64,000 nucleotides of DNA from Ruminococcus sp. (GTDB taxonomy: Bacteria; Bacillota; Clostridia; Oscillospirales; Ruminococcaceae). A model generated the notes under the pieces. That model was given only the letters and a program-made list of their open reading frames with translations. It searched no databases and was not told the DNA's origin. The position numbers and the translations under genes were made by a program. The stretch is taken from assembly GCA_017622925.1 (NCBI GenBank), contig JAGAQC010000007.1, positions 1 through 64,000 on the forward strand, in the 5' to 3' direction. Shown here in pieces: positions 41,915 through 50,586 of the stretch; position 1 is the first letter of the stretch; each line of letters begins with the position of its first letter.

Positions 41915-42267
41915 TTTACAGCGTCGATTCGGATAGCGGGAGCAAGCTTAAAGAAAAATGCGTTTACAGCTTTGGGGATTATGAGTATCGACAGGAACAG
42001 TCCCACGCAGATAAAAACTTCGTAGTAGGCGACCCAGTCAAGGGAAGTTCCGCGCCAATCGGGAGTTTTAAGGTATACCACCACAATAAGCGCAAAAGCG
42101 ATAAGGCTGTACACGGCGTTGAAGATAGTTGCGCCTTTTCCGTTGACGCACTTTCTGCCGCATTCCATGCAGACCTTGCCGGGAGAATTAAGCTGACCTG
42201 CAAAGGCTTTTTTCCAAGGGTTAAAGGTTTTTTTCCCACAGTGGGGACAGGTATAGATACTTTTCAT
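41911..42267 (-). CDS. Small zinc-finger membrane protein
   Basis: 118 residues: N-terminal CPHC and CMEC zinc knuckles (IYTCPHCGKKTF ... KVCMECGRKC), a short loop, then two hydrophobic segments (about 47-66 and 84-101). The layout resembles the CXXC zinc-finger membrane proteins of Clostridia with no assigned function. Its ATG overlaps the preceding gene's stop as TAATG and its stop overlaps hemW, so it is tightly coupled within the lepA-hemW operon. Confidence 0.75.
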   Translation of the reverse strand: MKSIYTCPHCGKKTFNPWKKAFAGQLNSPGKVCMECGRKCVNGKGATIFNAVYSLIAFALIVVVYLKTPDWRGTSLDWVAYYEVFICVGLFLSILIIPKAVNAFFFKLAPAIRIDAVK

Positions 42268-42680
42268 TATTCGCTCCTTTGAGGCTTTTTTTCGGTGAGC
42301 AGGGAAGCTTCCGAGATCTCAGCCGTATTTTTTAAAAACGTTGCTTTTCCGATCGTCATGCTCTTTTTCTTGCGCTTTCTTGATTTTGAAAAACCGAACA
42401 AACGGAATGAATTTAAAGTTATAACGCCGAGGAGGAATATCCCGAGGGCGCACAGCGTCCATATAAAGTCCGCCGATCTTATCTTTGACGAAATAAACAG
42501 TACAAGCGCAGAAATTACGATGACCCAAGTTAAAGTAATTTCACGCAGGGAAACGGTCAGGCTGCGAAGAAAATTACGCATTTTCGCAGTTTTGACGGGA
42601 TTTTTTTCGCTTATCAGAGCTGTCAGGCAGAGTATGAAAAATACTGCCGCCAAGCCTGAGATAATATAGTTAAACAGCAT
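42267..42680 (-). CDS. Hypothetical three-segment membrane protein
   Basis: 137 residues with hydrophobic segments at about 5-23, 48-65 and 70-92, and a basic, cytosol-like C-terminus (SRKRKKKSMTIGK). I do not recognise a family. GAGGAAA lies 6 nt before the ATG and overlaps the lepA stop region; the stop overlaps the zinc-finger gene. The coupling suggests the two membrane proteins act together. Confidence 0.7.
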   Translation of the reverse strand: MLFNYIISGLAAVFFILCLTALISEKNPVKTAKMRNFLRSLTVSLREITLTWVIVISALVLFISSKIRSADFIWTLCALGIFLLGVITLNSFRLFGFSKSRKRKKKSMTIGKATFLKNTAEISEASLLTEKKPQRSE

Positions 42681-42690
42681 TGCAATTTCC

Positions 42691-44493
42691 TCACGAATCG
42701 AGTTTCAGTACGCTCATGAAAGCCTCCTGCGGTACTTCTACAGTACCGAGCTGTCTCATACGTTTTTTGCCCTCTTTCTGCTTTTCAAGGAGCTTCTTTT
42801 TACGTGTGATGTCGCCGCCGTAGCACTTCGCAAGAACGTCTTTTCTCATAGCTTTTACGGTCTCACGAGCGATTATCTTTCCTCCGATAGCCGCCTGAAT
42901 GGGGACTTCAAAAAGCTGACGGGGAATGTTTTCTTTCAGCTTTTCGGCGATTTTTCTTGCTCTGCCGTATGCCTTGTCCGCATGGATAATAAACGAAAGC
43001 GCGTCTACAATATCGCCGTTGAGGAGAATATCGAGCTTAACGAGCTTTGACGGCACATAGCCGAGCATTTCGTAATCAAAGCTTGCGTAGCCTTTTGTGC
43101 GTGATTTGAGAACGTCAAAGAAATCGTATACTATCTCGTTCAGGGGGAGTTCGTAGTGCAGCTCGACACGGGTATCGTCGAGGTACTTCATATCCTTGAA
43201 AATTCCACGCCTGTCCTGACAAAGCTCCATGATGTTGCCGACAAATTCCGAGGGTGAGAGAATGCTTGCCTTTACCACGGGTTCTTCGGCAGTCTGAATA
43301 AGGGCAGGGTCGGGGTAGTTGGTAGGATTGTCGATATACTGCACATCGCCGTTAGTCATTGTGACCTTGTAGATAACGGAGGGAGCAGTCGTTATAAGGT
43401 CGAGGTTATACTCGCGTTCCAGACGTTCCTGTATTATCTCCATGTGGAGAAGTCCGAGGAATCCGCAGCGGAATCCGAATCCGAGAGCTATCGAAGTTTC
43501 AGGCTCAAAGGAAAGAGAAGCGTCGTTGAGCTGCAATTTTTCGAGAGCGTCACGCAGATCGCCGTACTTTGCGCCGTCCGCAGGATAAATTCCCGAGAAA
43601 ACCATAGGATTTACTTTTCTGTAACCCGGAAGAGCCTCGTCACACGGAAAATCGTTGTTCGTGACCGTATCGCCCACACGGGTATCTCCGATACTCTTTA
43701 TAGAAGCGGCGATATAGCCGACCTCGCCTGCTTCGAGAGAACCGTTGTTCACGAGAGAAGAAGCGTCCATAAAGCCTGCTTCAACAACGTTGAAAACAGC
43801 TCCCGTAGCCATTAATCTGATGTTGTCGCCGACCTTTACCCTGCCTTCCTTTATGCGGACGTAAATGATAACGCCCTTGTAGGAATCGTAGTAGCTGTCA
43901 AATATCAGGGCTTTAAGGGGCTTTTCGGGGTCGCCGTCAGGAGCCGGAACGTCCGTGACGATGCGTTCGAGGACTTCTTCTATATTAGTACCCATTTTTG
44001 CCGAAATACGGGGAGCGTCCATTGCAGGGATACCGATAACGTTTTCGACCTCTGCACAGACGCGCTCGGGGTCTGCGGAGGGCAGGTCGATCTTGTTTAC
44101 GACTGGGACGACTTCAAGGTCGTGTTCGATAGCAAGGTAGGTGTTGGCAAGGGTCTGAGCTTCAATGCCCTGCGAAGCGTCAACAACGAGAATTGCTCCC
44201 TCACAGGCGGCAAGAGAACGTGAAACTTCGTAGTTGAAGTCAACGTGTCCGGGCGTATCAATGAGATTGAAAATATAGTCCTCGCCGTTTTGCGCGGTAT
44301 ATTTCAGTCGGACGGCACGGGCTTTTATAGTTATTCCTCTTTCACGCTCGATGTCCATATTGTCAAGGAGCTGATCCTCCATATCCCGAACTGCGACGGT
44401 TTCGGTTTTTTCAAGAATTCGGTCGGCAAGGGTGGATTTTCCGTGATCTATATGCGCAACGATACAGAAATTTCTGATTTTATCATTAGCCAA
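42691..44493 (-). CDS. lepA: Elongation factor 4 (LepA)
   Basis: 600 residues when started at TTG 44493, which has GAGGA 8 nt upstream and gives the family N-terminus [20 protein letters not shown]. The further ATG at 44532 is part of the -10 box of the promoter (TATAATG) and cannot be the start. GTPase motifs [17 protein letters not shown] and NKIDL are present; the C-terminal unique domain has [23 protein letters not shown]. Ribosome-associated translation factor; first gene of an operon reaching hemW. Confidence 0.95.
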   Translation of the reverse strand: MANDKIRNFCIVAHIDHGKSTLADRILEKTETVAVRDMEDQLLDNMDIERERGITIKARAVRLKYTAQNGEDYIFNLIDTPGHVDFNYEVSRSLAACEGAILVVDASQGIEAQTLANTYLAIEHDLEVVPVVNKIDLPSADPERVCAEVENVIGIPAMDAPRISAKMGTNIEEVLERIVTDVPAPDGDPEKPLKALIFDSYYDSYKGVIIYVRIKEGRVKVGDNIRLMATGAVFNVVEAGFMDASSLVNNGSLEAGEVGYIAASIKSIGDTRVGDTVTNNDFPCDEALPGYRKVNPMVFSGIYPADGAKYGDLRDALEKLQLNDASLSFEPETSIALGFGFRCGFLGLLHMEIIQERLEREYNLDLITTAPSVIYKVTMTNGDVQYIDNPTNYPDPALIQTAEEPVVKASILSPSEFVGNIMELCQDRRGIFKDMKYLDDTRVELHYELPLNEIVYDFFDVLKSRTKGYASFDYEMLGYVPSKLVKLDILLNGDIVDALSFIIHADKAYGRARKIAEKLKENIPRQLFEVPIQAAIGGKIIARETVKAMRKDVLAKCYGGDITRKKKLLEKQKEGKKRMRQLGTVEVPQEAFMSVLKLDS

Positions 44494-44530
44494 TTTAAGT
44501 TCCTCATTTCGCAAAATTTTCTTAATTAAC

Positions 44531-44559
44531 ATTATAGCAGAAAAAATGCGATTTGTAAA
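44531..44559 (-). promoter_or_regulatory. Sigma-A promoter of the lepA-hemW operon
   Basis: Minus strand TTTACA (44559-44554), 17-bp spacer, TATAAT (44536-44531). Confidence 0.8.
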
Positions 44560-44611
44560 GCGTAAATTTTTATTTGCGGTAGAAATCGTTGAAAAAGCTA
44601 CTCGAAATAAT

Positions 44612-44648
44612 AAGGCAACACCTCACGATCTCTGCGAAGCGTTGCCTT
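44612..44648. terminator. Terminator-like hairpin after the dockerin gene
   Basis: AAGGCAAC and GTTGCCTT with a 21-nt middle that pairs further (TCGC with GCGA). Minus strand tail is ATTATTTC. The arm sequence resembles those of the fold-back elements (AAGGCATC at 37773). Confidence 0.6.
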
Positions 44649-44658
44649 GTTAAATTAT

Positions 44659-46227
44659 TTATGTTGTGGAGAGTTCAGCATATTTCTGGAGGATAAAGGA
44701 AGCGTCCGAAGCATCAACCGCACCGTTCTCGTCCCAGTCGGCGAGATTGCTGTTCAGATACGTTTTTCCGCCTGTGGAAAGAGAGGAATATGCCTGTAAT
44801 ACAGAGGAAGCGTCGCTTGCGTCGATCGTTCCGTCGCAGTTTACATCGCCCTTTTCTACCTTATGCTCAAATTGACCGTCCTTGTCTATATCAATGAAAA
44901 AGTCCGTAATACCGTTTTCGTCATATTTGACCTCTGTTTTTTGCGAAGCGAAAATATTTCCCATTTCTTTTTCATTGCCAACGAAGCGAACGCCTGTTCC
45001 TCCGTCAATAAAAAAGCTGTCGTTTGCAGGTTCAAAACTGAAACCCTCTAATACCTTGCCATAAAAATCAAACGACGTGTTACTTTTTTTGTAGAAGAAA
45101 CTGTCGTTGTTCTCAGCTCCGACAGGTGATACACGTTCAGGATAATAAGTGCCGATTATATGATATGCTTTACCGTCAAAAGTGAACGTACTGTTGCCTG
45201 CGCTAAGCTGTGTTTCAATATATGTATCGTCATTTGTTATCATCGTGCAGGAACCCGAATAGCCATAGTTATCGCAGTCTATTTTAAAGCTGTCAGCTTT
45301 TATAAAAAAGTTTCCGTTATATGCGTTATGGCAATAGTCAAGATATTCATTTTCTCTGTTTCGTACTGTTTCAATACCGTCTTTTATTGAGGTGATCGTA
45401 TAAATAGCTGATGAATTCTTTTGTGTACATCTTATATTGAACAGGGCAGAAGTGTCTCCGTTGACCATTGTATCATTGTCAAATGCGATTATATGTATAT
45501 CCTCTGTAGCTGAATTCGAGTATTTCGGGATATAGTAATCGTATGTCTCAGAGTTTACATAAATACACGTATCCTCAGAAAACGCGCTTTCTCCGTTAGC
45601 CGTGTTTACGGTATCTAAAGTCAGAATACATTTATCAAACACTCTTCCGTTGAAAGTCCATGAACCGTCCGTTATGCCTATACCTGTCACATGATGTCCC
45701 GTCCCCTCAGATGGCAGATCTGATTTTAATTCAGGATCAATACCACGATATCCAATGTGAAAGTACTCATTATTTGCATATGCTTTTTCAGCCGTTGCGA
45801 GAAGCGCAGGTATCTTATCCTTTGCAGAATCGTTTTTGAATGCGTAATGGTAAATGAAATTATTTACAAGCCTTTGACTTTCGTTTCTTATTTTTTCACG
45901 TAAAGCGGCGTTGTCGGATATATCGGACATTTTTGCAGCATCTGCCTGTAGATCGCTGATCTTCAGTTCACCATTGTGTATAAGCACATCCATTATTGTG
46001 ATATAGTAGCTTTCGTCACTATAGTTTGTTTTACCGTCAGGATCAACTGATATATCCCACATAAACGGAATATTCAGATGCTCGGTGTCAGCGCCGAGTG
46101 AGGAAGCCAACGTTGCTAAATCCTCCGCTGCATATACTGAGGTTGAATTTACTGCTGATACAGCGGTGGAAGCGAGAGAAACTGCTGTCATCATAGCTGC
46201 TGCAAGAATTGAAACTGTCTTTTTCAT
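44659..46227 (-). CDS. Secreted dockerin protein with uncharacterised N-terminal region
   Basis: 522 residues with a signal peptide ending near residue 25-33 (TAVSAVNSTSVYAA). Residues 35-455 match no family I know; they are rich in Asp, Tyr and Thr with few cysteines, suggesting a beta-rich extracellular fold. Residues 460-522 are a type I dockerin: GDVNCDGTIDASDASSVLQ and ADWDENGAVDASDASFILQ are the two calcium loops. It should dock onto a cohesin of a cellulosome-type scaffold; none is in the window. SD AAAGGACAT precedes the ATG. The leader is about 190 nt. Confidence 0.85.
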   Translation of the reverse strand: MKKTVSILAAAMMTAVSLASTAVSAVNSTSVYAAEDLATLASSLGADTEHLNIPFMWDISVDPDGKTNYSDESYYITIMDVLIHNGELKISDLQADAAKMSDISDNAALREKIRNESQRLVNNFIYHYAFKNDSAKDKIPALLATAEKAYANNEYFHIGYRGIDPELKSDLPSEGTGHHVTGIGITDGSWTFNGRVFDKCILTLDTVNTANGESAFSEDTCIYVNSETYDYYIPKYSNSATEDIHIIAFDNDTMVNGDTSALFNIRCTQKNSSAIYTITSIKDGIETVRNRENEYLDYCHNAYNGNFFIKADSFKIDCDNYGYSGSCTMITNDDTYIETQLSAGNSTFTFDGKAYHIIGTYYPERVSPVGAENNDSFFYKKSNTSFDFYGKVLEGFSFEPANDSFFIDGGTGVRFVGNEKEMGNIFASQKTEVKYDENGITDFFIDIDKDGQFEHKVEKGDVNCDGTIDASDASSVLQAYSSLSTGGKTYLNSNLADWDENGAVDASDASFILQKYAELSTT

Positions 46228-46421
46228 TTAAATGTCCTTTCTGTTCGGTCAGACCGATCATAAAATTTTTTCTGCACAAAGTGTGTGGAACTTGTTTGAC
46301 AAACGGCACATTGTGGTTGTTTTGCATGAACAGTAAACGTTGTTTTTAAGCGATATGTACCGTTTGGAAATAATACATATAGTTTATACAGGTGTAAACT
46401 CGATATTATGTCTGCAAAATT

Positions 46422-46450
46422 ATTATAACATATATGCTCAAAATTGTCAA
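46422..46450 (-). promoter_or_regulatory. Sigma-A promoter of the dockerin gene
   Basis: Minus strand TTGACA (46450-46445), 17-bp spacer, TATAAT (46427-46422). In 46228-46421 the leader has no recognised riboswitch. In 46451-46672 a TATAAT near 46609 lies upstream of panB but without a good -35 box. Confidence 0.8.
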
Positions 46451-46672
46451 TACTAAATTGAAGGTTTTTCGTGAAAATATATTTCAAGATTTATGCTTAC
46501 TAATACAGCAAATGTTGTTATCATGTAATTTCAGCTAAAGAGAGATTCAAAAGGGCAAAGAGTTTTCATATTTTTTTGCATTTTCACATAATCATCACAA
46601 TTTTGGTATATAATACAGGTGTATCTTATCCGAATCAGTCGGAAAGGTAACTAAATTTTAAGGAGTATTAAA

Positions 46673-47512
46673 ATGAAAAACACTGTAGCAACTTTGCTGA
46701 AGCAGAAGCAATCGGGCGATAAGATCACAATGCTTACTGCTTACGATTACACGACAGCAAAGATTTTTGATGAGTGCGGAGTTAATTCCATACTCGTCGG
46801 CGACTCTCTGGGAATGGTAATGCTCGGCTATGAAAATACGCTTGCGGTCACAATGGAGGATATGATCCACCACACAGCCGCCGTATCGAGAGGAGCGGAG
46901 AACGCTTTTGTCGTTGCGGACATGCCGTTTATGTCGTATCAGGTAAGCGTTCGGGAGGCAGTCATCAACGCAGGAAGGCTCATTAAAGAGGGCGGAGCAA
47001 CCGCTGTAAAGCTGGAGGGCGGAGCGGAGGTCTGCGAACAGATCAGGGCTATCGTAAACGCTTCTATCCCCGTTGTAGCGCATTTGGGACTTACTCCGCA
47101 GTCGGTAAACGTTTTCGGCGGATTCAAGGTTCAGGGAAAGAGCCTTGACAAGGCAAAAAAGCTCATTGACGACGCCGTTAAGATTCAGGAGGCAGGAGCT
47201 TGCGCAGTCGTTCTCGAGGGAATACCGGCAAAGCTTGCGGAGATAATCACTAAAAAGCTCGCCATTCCTACTATAGGTATCGGGGCAGGCGGCGGCTGCG
47301 ACGGTCAGGTGCTTGTATATCAAGATATGCTCGGACTTACTGTAGGTCATACGCCGAAATTTGTAAAACGCTTTGCAGAAGCAGGCGACCTTATCCGCAG
47401 CGGCGTAAGCAATTATATAAACGAGACTAAAAACGGAACGTTCCCGTCTGAGGAGCATACGTATTCCGTTGACGAGGAAATTATAGACAAGCTTGCGGGA
47501 GAGGTCGATTGA
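46673..47512 (+). CDS. panB: 3-methyl-2-oxobutanoate hydroxymethyltransferase PanB
   Basis: Makes ketopantoate from alpha-ketoisovalerate and methylene-tetrahydrofolate. Family marks: [58 protein letters not shown] and [15 protein letters not shown]. 279 residues. AAGGAG precedes the ATG. First gene of panBCD. Confidence 0.96.
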   Translation: MKNTVATLLKQKQSGDKITMLTAYDYTTAKIFDECGVNSILVGDSLGMVMLGYENTLAVTMEDMIHHTAAVSRGAENAFVVADMPFMSYQVSVREAVINAGRLIKEGGATAVKLEGGAEVCEQIRAIVNASIPVVAHLGLTPQSVNVFGGFKVQGKSLDKAKKLIDDAVKIQEAGACAVVLEGIPAKLAEIITKKLAIPTIGIGAGGGCDGQVLVYQDMLGLTVGHTPKFVKRFAEAGDLIRSGVSNYINETKNGTFPSEEHTYSVDEEIIDKLAGEVD

Positions 47513-47513
47513 T

Positions 47514-48362
47514 ATGAGAATTGTAAAGACTATAGATGAAGTACGCAGACAGGTCAGGGAATGGAGAGCGCAGGGACTGACGGTGGGTCTTGTTCCTACA
47601 ATGGGGTATCTCCACGAGGGTCATGCAAGCCTTATTGACGCTTCGCACAGAGATAACGACAGAACAGTTGTGTCCGACTTTGTGAACCCCATGCAGTTCG
47701 GTCCGTCGGAGGACCTTGAAAGCTATCCCCGTGACATCGAACATGACGCAAAGCTGGTCGAGGAACACGGCGGCGATATAATTTTCAATCCCGAGCCGAA
47801 GGAAATGTATCACGAGGGATTTTCCTCGTTCGTTGATATGACAGTCCTTACCGAGGAGCTTTGCGGACTGAGCCGTCCCATTCATTTCAGAGGAGTTTGC
47901 ACCGTTGTATCGAAGCTTTTCAATATCGTAAAGCCCGACCGCGCATATTTCGGCAAAAAGGACGCTCAGCAGCTTGCGGTCATACGTCACATGGTAAGCG
48001 ATCTTGACATGGATATAGAGATAATCGGCTGTCCCATAATCCGTGAAAAGGACGGACTTGCAAAAAGTTCACGGAACACCTACCTTAACGAAGCCGAGAG
48101 AAAGGCTGCATTAGTGCTTTCGCAGGCGGTTTTCCTCGGTATGGATATGGTAAGAAACGGCGAGAAAAACTGCGGCGTGATACTCGATGCAATGAAAGCG
48201 CATATAAACGCCGAACCTCTTGCAAAAACAGACTACGTAAAGATCGTTGACTGCGCGACAATGCAGCAGATAGAAACGCTCGACCGTCCGGCACTCTGCG
48301 CAATGGCGGTTTATATCGGAAAAACACGTCTTATAGATAACTTCTTCACGGAAGATGTATAA
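47514..48362 (+). CDS. panC: Pantothenate synthetase PanC
   Basis: Joins pantoate and beta-alanine with ATP. Motifs: LVPTMGYLHEGHASLI, VVSDFVNPMQFGPSEDL with a valine where VSIF is usual, YFGKKDAQQLAVI and KSSRNTYL. 282 residues from ATG 47514 with GAGAGGT 7 nt upstream; an in-frame ATG at 47493 overlaps panB. One base separates it from the panB stop, implying coupled translation. Confidence 0.95.
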   Translation: MRIVKTIDEVRRQVREWRAQGLTVGLVPTMGYLHEGHASLIDASHRDNDRTVVSDFVNPMQFGPSEDLESYPRDIEHDAKLVEEHGGDIIFNPEPKEMYHEGFSSFVDMTVLTEELCGLSRPIHFRGVCTVVSKLFNIVKPDRAYFGKKDAQQLAVIRHMVSDLDMDIEIIGCPIIREKDGLAKSSRNTYLNEAERKAALVLSQAVFLGMDMVRNGEKNCGVILDAMKAHINAEPLAKTDYVKIVDCATMQQIETLDRPALCAMAVYIGKTRLIDNFFTEDV

Positions 48363-48374
48363 GGGGGCGCAACA

Positions 48375-48758
48375 TTGCTTATTTCAATGCTTAAAAGTAA
48401 GATACATCGAGCTGTAATAACTCAGGCGGAGCTTAATTATGTGGGAAGTATCACCATTGATGAAGCTCTTATGGAAGCGTCGGGGTTATACGAATACGAA
48501 CGCGTTCACGTTGTAAATGTAAACAGCGGAAGCCGTATCGAAACATACGTTATTGCAGGCGAACGTGGCAGCGGCGTTATCTGTCTGAACGGAGCTGCCG
48601 CGCGTTCGGGACAAAAAGGCGATTCGGTCATTATTATGGCTTACGCTGATATGTCGCCGGAGGAAATAAAAACTCATAGCCCGAAAGTTGTATTTGTTGA
48701 CGAGAAGAACGAAATAGTAAAGGTCAGCAGCTACGAAAAGCATGGGGCTTTGATATAA
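48375..48758 (+). CDS. panD: Aspartate 1-decarboxylase PanD
   Basis: Pyruvoyl enzyme giving beta-alanine for PanC. Self-cleavage occurs at the Gly-Ser of [25 protein letters not shown] is the family N-terminus. TTG 48375 is kept because AAGGGGG precedes it and many PanD proteins start MLxxMLKxKIHR; ATG 48387 is the alternative. 127 residues. A fold-back element begins at its stop codon. Confidence 0.94.
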   Translation: MLISMLKSKIHRAVITQAELNYVGSITIDEALMEASGLYEYERVHVVNVNSGSRIETYVIAGERGSGVICLNGAAARSGQKGDSVIIMAYADMSPEEIKTHSPKVVFVDEKNEIVKVSSYEKHGALI

Positions 48759-48919
48759 GAGCCTGTTTAACATCTCCTCGCACACGTCTTTTCGGCAAAT
48801 TTTGCCGAATCCTGCGTCAAAAATCCTTGCCATACGACAGTATGCCTGCGAATTTTTTCCTTGACTTCGACAAAATTATGCTCGAAAATTCGCATACGCC
48901 GAGATATTAAACAGGCTCT
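48759..48919. repeat. Long fold-back element C (after panD)
   Basis: Arms GAGCCTGTTTAA and TTAAACAGGCTC are perfect, with inner pairing including TTCGGCAAAATT-type and CGCA segments. The apex reads CCTTGCCATACGACAGTATG followed by CCTGCG, with the hairpin CATAC-GACA-GTATG. It starts one base after the panD stop. Confidence 0.85.
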
Positions 48920-48951
48920 AAAATCTAAGGCACTTCCCTAATATAAGAGAT

Positions 48952-48981
48952 AAGGCACTTCCGTATCGAAGTGCCTTTTTG
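48952..48981. terminator. Intrinsic terminator between panD and the PanG-like gene
   Basis: AAGGCACTTC with GAAGTGCCTT around CGTATC, then TTT on the plus strand and TTAT on the minus strand. A partial direct copy of its left arm (AAGGCACTTCC) lies at 48927-48937. Confidence 0.8.
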
Positions 48982-48983
48982 TA

Positions 48984-49826
48984 TCAGAGTATGTTTTTCA
49001 TTTCGGAATAATCTGTATCAGAATGCTTCTGCTGCGCAAGCTCGATCAGTTTTTTGGAGACTGCCCTGTACATTTCGGCGTCAGTTTCGCTGCTGAGACA
49101 GCCGAGGTGCTTTTGTACGGTATCGGTATCGTTTCTTTCGACAGGACCCGTAAGAGCATTTACAGCTCCGACTTCAAATATGCGTTCAATGTTGCTCATA
49201 ACGAGGGGACGAACGGCTTCGGCGGCTTCGCTTTCCGAAAATCCGCATTCATTAAGCAGCGATATACTTTCATAAATAAGCGCGCAAACAAGATTGCTTG
49301 ATATTGAACAAGCTGCATGATATTTGTTTTTTATGTCAGCGGATATTATCTTCACACGATTACCTGCGCTTTCAAATGTTTTTCTCCACAAATCAATGTG
49401 CGTATTATCGCCCTCGATGCAGAAAAAAGCGTTTTTCAGTTTGTCGTATGATTCAAATTTGCTGCTGACAGGGAACAGCGGATGAATAGAGTAGCCCTCC
49501 GCATTGTATTTATCAATGTCGGGAAAGGCTTCTTTTGCAGACATTGCGCCGCTGCAATGGCAGATGAGCTTTTCGTTCAGCTCGAAAGCCGTAAGACTTC
49601 TGTAAACCTCGCAGATGCTGTTGTCGGGAACGGTAATAAATACGGCGTCGCTTTTTTGCAAAAGCGTTGACAGGTCTGAAAATACCTCAGAACCCGTAAA
49701 TTCCGCCGCTTCATATGCTGATTCGGAGCTGCGGCTGTAATACCCCGACAGAGCCGTTCCGTTGGCGGCAAGATATTTTCCGAGAGAGCAGCCGACTTTT
49801 CCTGCGCCGATAAATCCTATTTTCAT
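48984..49826 (-). CDS. Rossmann/DUF2520 protein, probable ketopantoate reductase (PanG type)
   Basis: 280 residues. The N-terminal NADP-binding site is KIGFIGAGKVGCSLGKYLAANG; SIHPLFPVSS and NKYHAACSISSNLVCALIYES in the helical C-terminal DUF2520 domain are typical. PanG of Francisella, an alternative ketopantoate reductase, has this architecture (family knowledge from memory). Here the gene faces panBCD with no panE in view, which would complete the pantoate step. The alternative is an unrelated oxidoreductase of the same fold. The start is preceded by GGAGATATAATGTC, giving an SD about 5-8 nt upstream. Confidence 0.75.
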   Translation of the reverse strand: MKIGFIGAGKVGCSLGKYLAANGTALSGYYSRSSESAYEAAEFTGSEVFSDLSTLLQKSDAVFITVPDNSICEVYRSLTAFELNEKLICHCSGAMSAKEAFPDIDKYNAEGYSIHPLFPVSSKFESYDKLKNAFFCIEGDNTHIDLWRKTFESAGNRVKIISADIKNKYHAACSISSNLVCALIYESISLLNECGFSESEAAEAVRPLVMSNIERIFEVGAVNALTGPVERNDTDTVQKHLGCLSSETDAEMYRAVSKKLIELAQQKHSDTDYSEMKNIL

Positions 49827-49857
49827 GACATTATATCTCCATTTGATTTTTGTGGAT

Positions 49858-50112
49858 TCATTGATGCTCTATTTCATCATCTTTTAATACATCAAGAATT
49901 TCATAAGGATAACTACATAATACACTGTCTAAATATTTAATTCCATAAAAATACTTACATATTGAAGTATTTTTCACTGCACATTTGTGTTCATTAGTGT
50001 TTTCTTCTTTGTTCCAAGGACATATTTTTTGTTCCCAACTAATATCCGATTTGTCACTTGTTAAATCAATGTCCATATTTGCGCCGCTTAATTGTTTTAC
50101 TTTCGTATTCAT
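49858..50112 (-). CDS. Small Cys-rich protein of unknown function
   Basis: 84 residues with a strong GGAGGAG site 12 nt upstream. Five cysteines are set in CPWNK, HKCAVKNTSICKYFYGIKYLDSVLC; no signal peptide or membrane segment. The ordered spacing looks like a metal or Fe-S site and the wording suggests a conserved small family, but I cannot name it. Codon use is more AT-rich than its neighbours, which may indicate transfer. Confidence 0.6.
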   Translation of the reverse strand: MNTKVKQLSGANMDIDLTSDKSDISWEQKICPWNKEENTNEHKCAVKNTSICKYFYGIKYLDSVLCSYPYEILDVLKDDEIEHQ

Positions 50113-50246
50113 ATTATTACATACTCCTCCATAAGTTCCCGATTTACTGAGTTATTTTAAGCAGCACTTCACAAAGTACGAACAGCTCTGCACATCATCT
50201 GTCTGCGTATTTTTCGGCTGCGGTGTTGTATTTGCTCTCTTATATT

Positions 50247-50264
50247 AATAAGAGTATATCACAA
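50247..50264. promoter_or_regulatory. Perfect palindrome upstream of the Cys-rich gene
   Basis: CTCTTATATTAATAAGAG has 7-bp arms around ATTA. It lies about 140 bp before the minus-strand gene at 49858-50112 and could be an operator. The remaining space 50113-50340 shows no other recognisable feature. Confidence 0.35.
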
Positions 50265-50347
50265 ATTCACATTTCTGTCAATTCCCCTACAAAATTCACT
50301 TGCCAACTAAAACTTTACACATACGAAGAAAAAAATTTTCCGAACTA

Positions 50348-50376
50348 TTGACAAACGCACATTCATGATGTATAAT
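50348..50376 (+). promoter_or_regulatory. Consensus sigma-A promoter of metK
   Basis: TTGACA (50348-50353), exactly 17 bp, TATAAT (50371-50376). The transcript would begin at the foot of the SAM riboswitch. Confidence 0.92.
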
Positions 50377-50385
50377 AGAATCATA

Positions 50386-50495
50386 CCTTATCAAGAGCGG
50401 CGGAGGAAACAGGTCCTGTGAAGCCCGGCAACCTGCCAAGCGGAAAAGCTTGCGTATCGGTGCTAAATCCTGCGGTATATACCGAAAGATGAGGA
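50386..50495 (+). promoter_or_regulatory. SAM-I riboswitch (S-box leader)
   Basis: Shows the conserved S-box order: CTTATCAAGAGCGGCGGAGG, then CCTGTGAAGCCCGGCAACC, GGTGCTAAATCC and the closing AAAGATGAG. Located between the promoter and a terminator in front of metK, so SAM binding should favour termination and shut off SAM synthetase. Confidence 0.95.
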
Positions 50496-50527
50496 TCAAT
50501 GAGCAGTTTTCAAAACTCAGAAATCAC

Positions 50528-50558
50528 AGCGTCCTACGGTAAGGACGCTTTTTCTTTT
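50528..50558 (+). terminator. Riboswitch-controlled terminator of metK
   Basis: AGCGTCC with GGACGCT around TACGGTAA, followed by TTTTCTTTT, 30 nt before the metK SD. Confidence 0.88.
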
Positions 50559-50586
50559 GGTAAAGAAAAAATTATGGAGGTCAAAA

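Noticed and set aside
44494..44532. Upstream ATG start for lepA
   Set aside because: The ATG is part of the TATAAT box of a 17-bp-spaced promoter, so it cannot be translated from that transcript.
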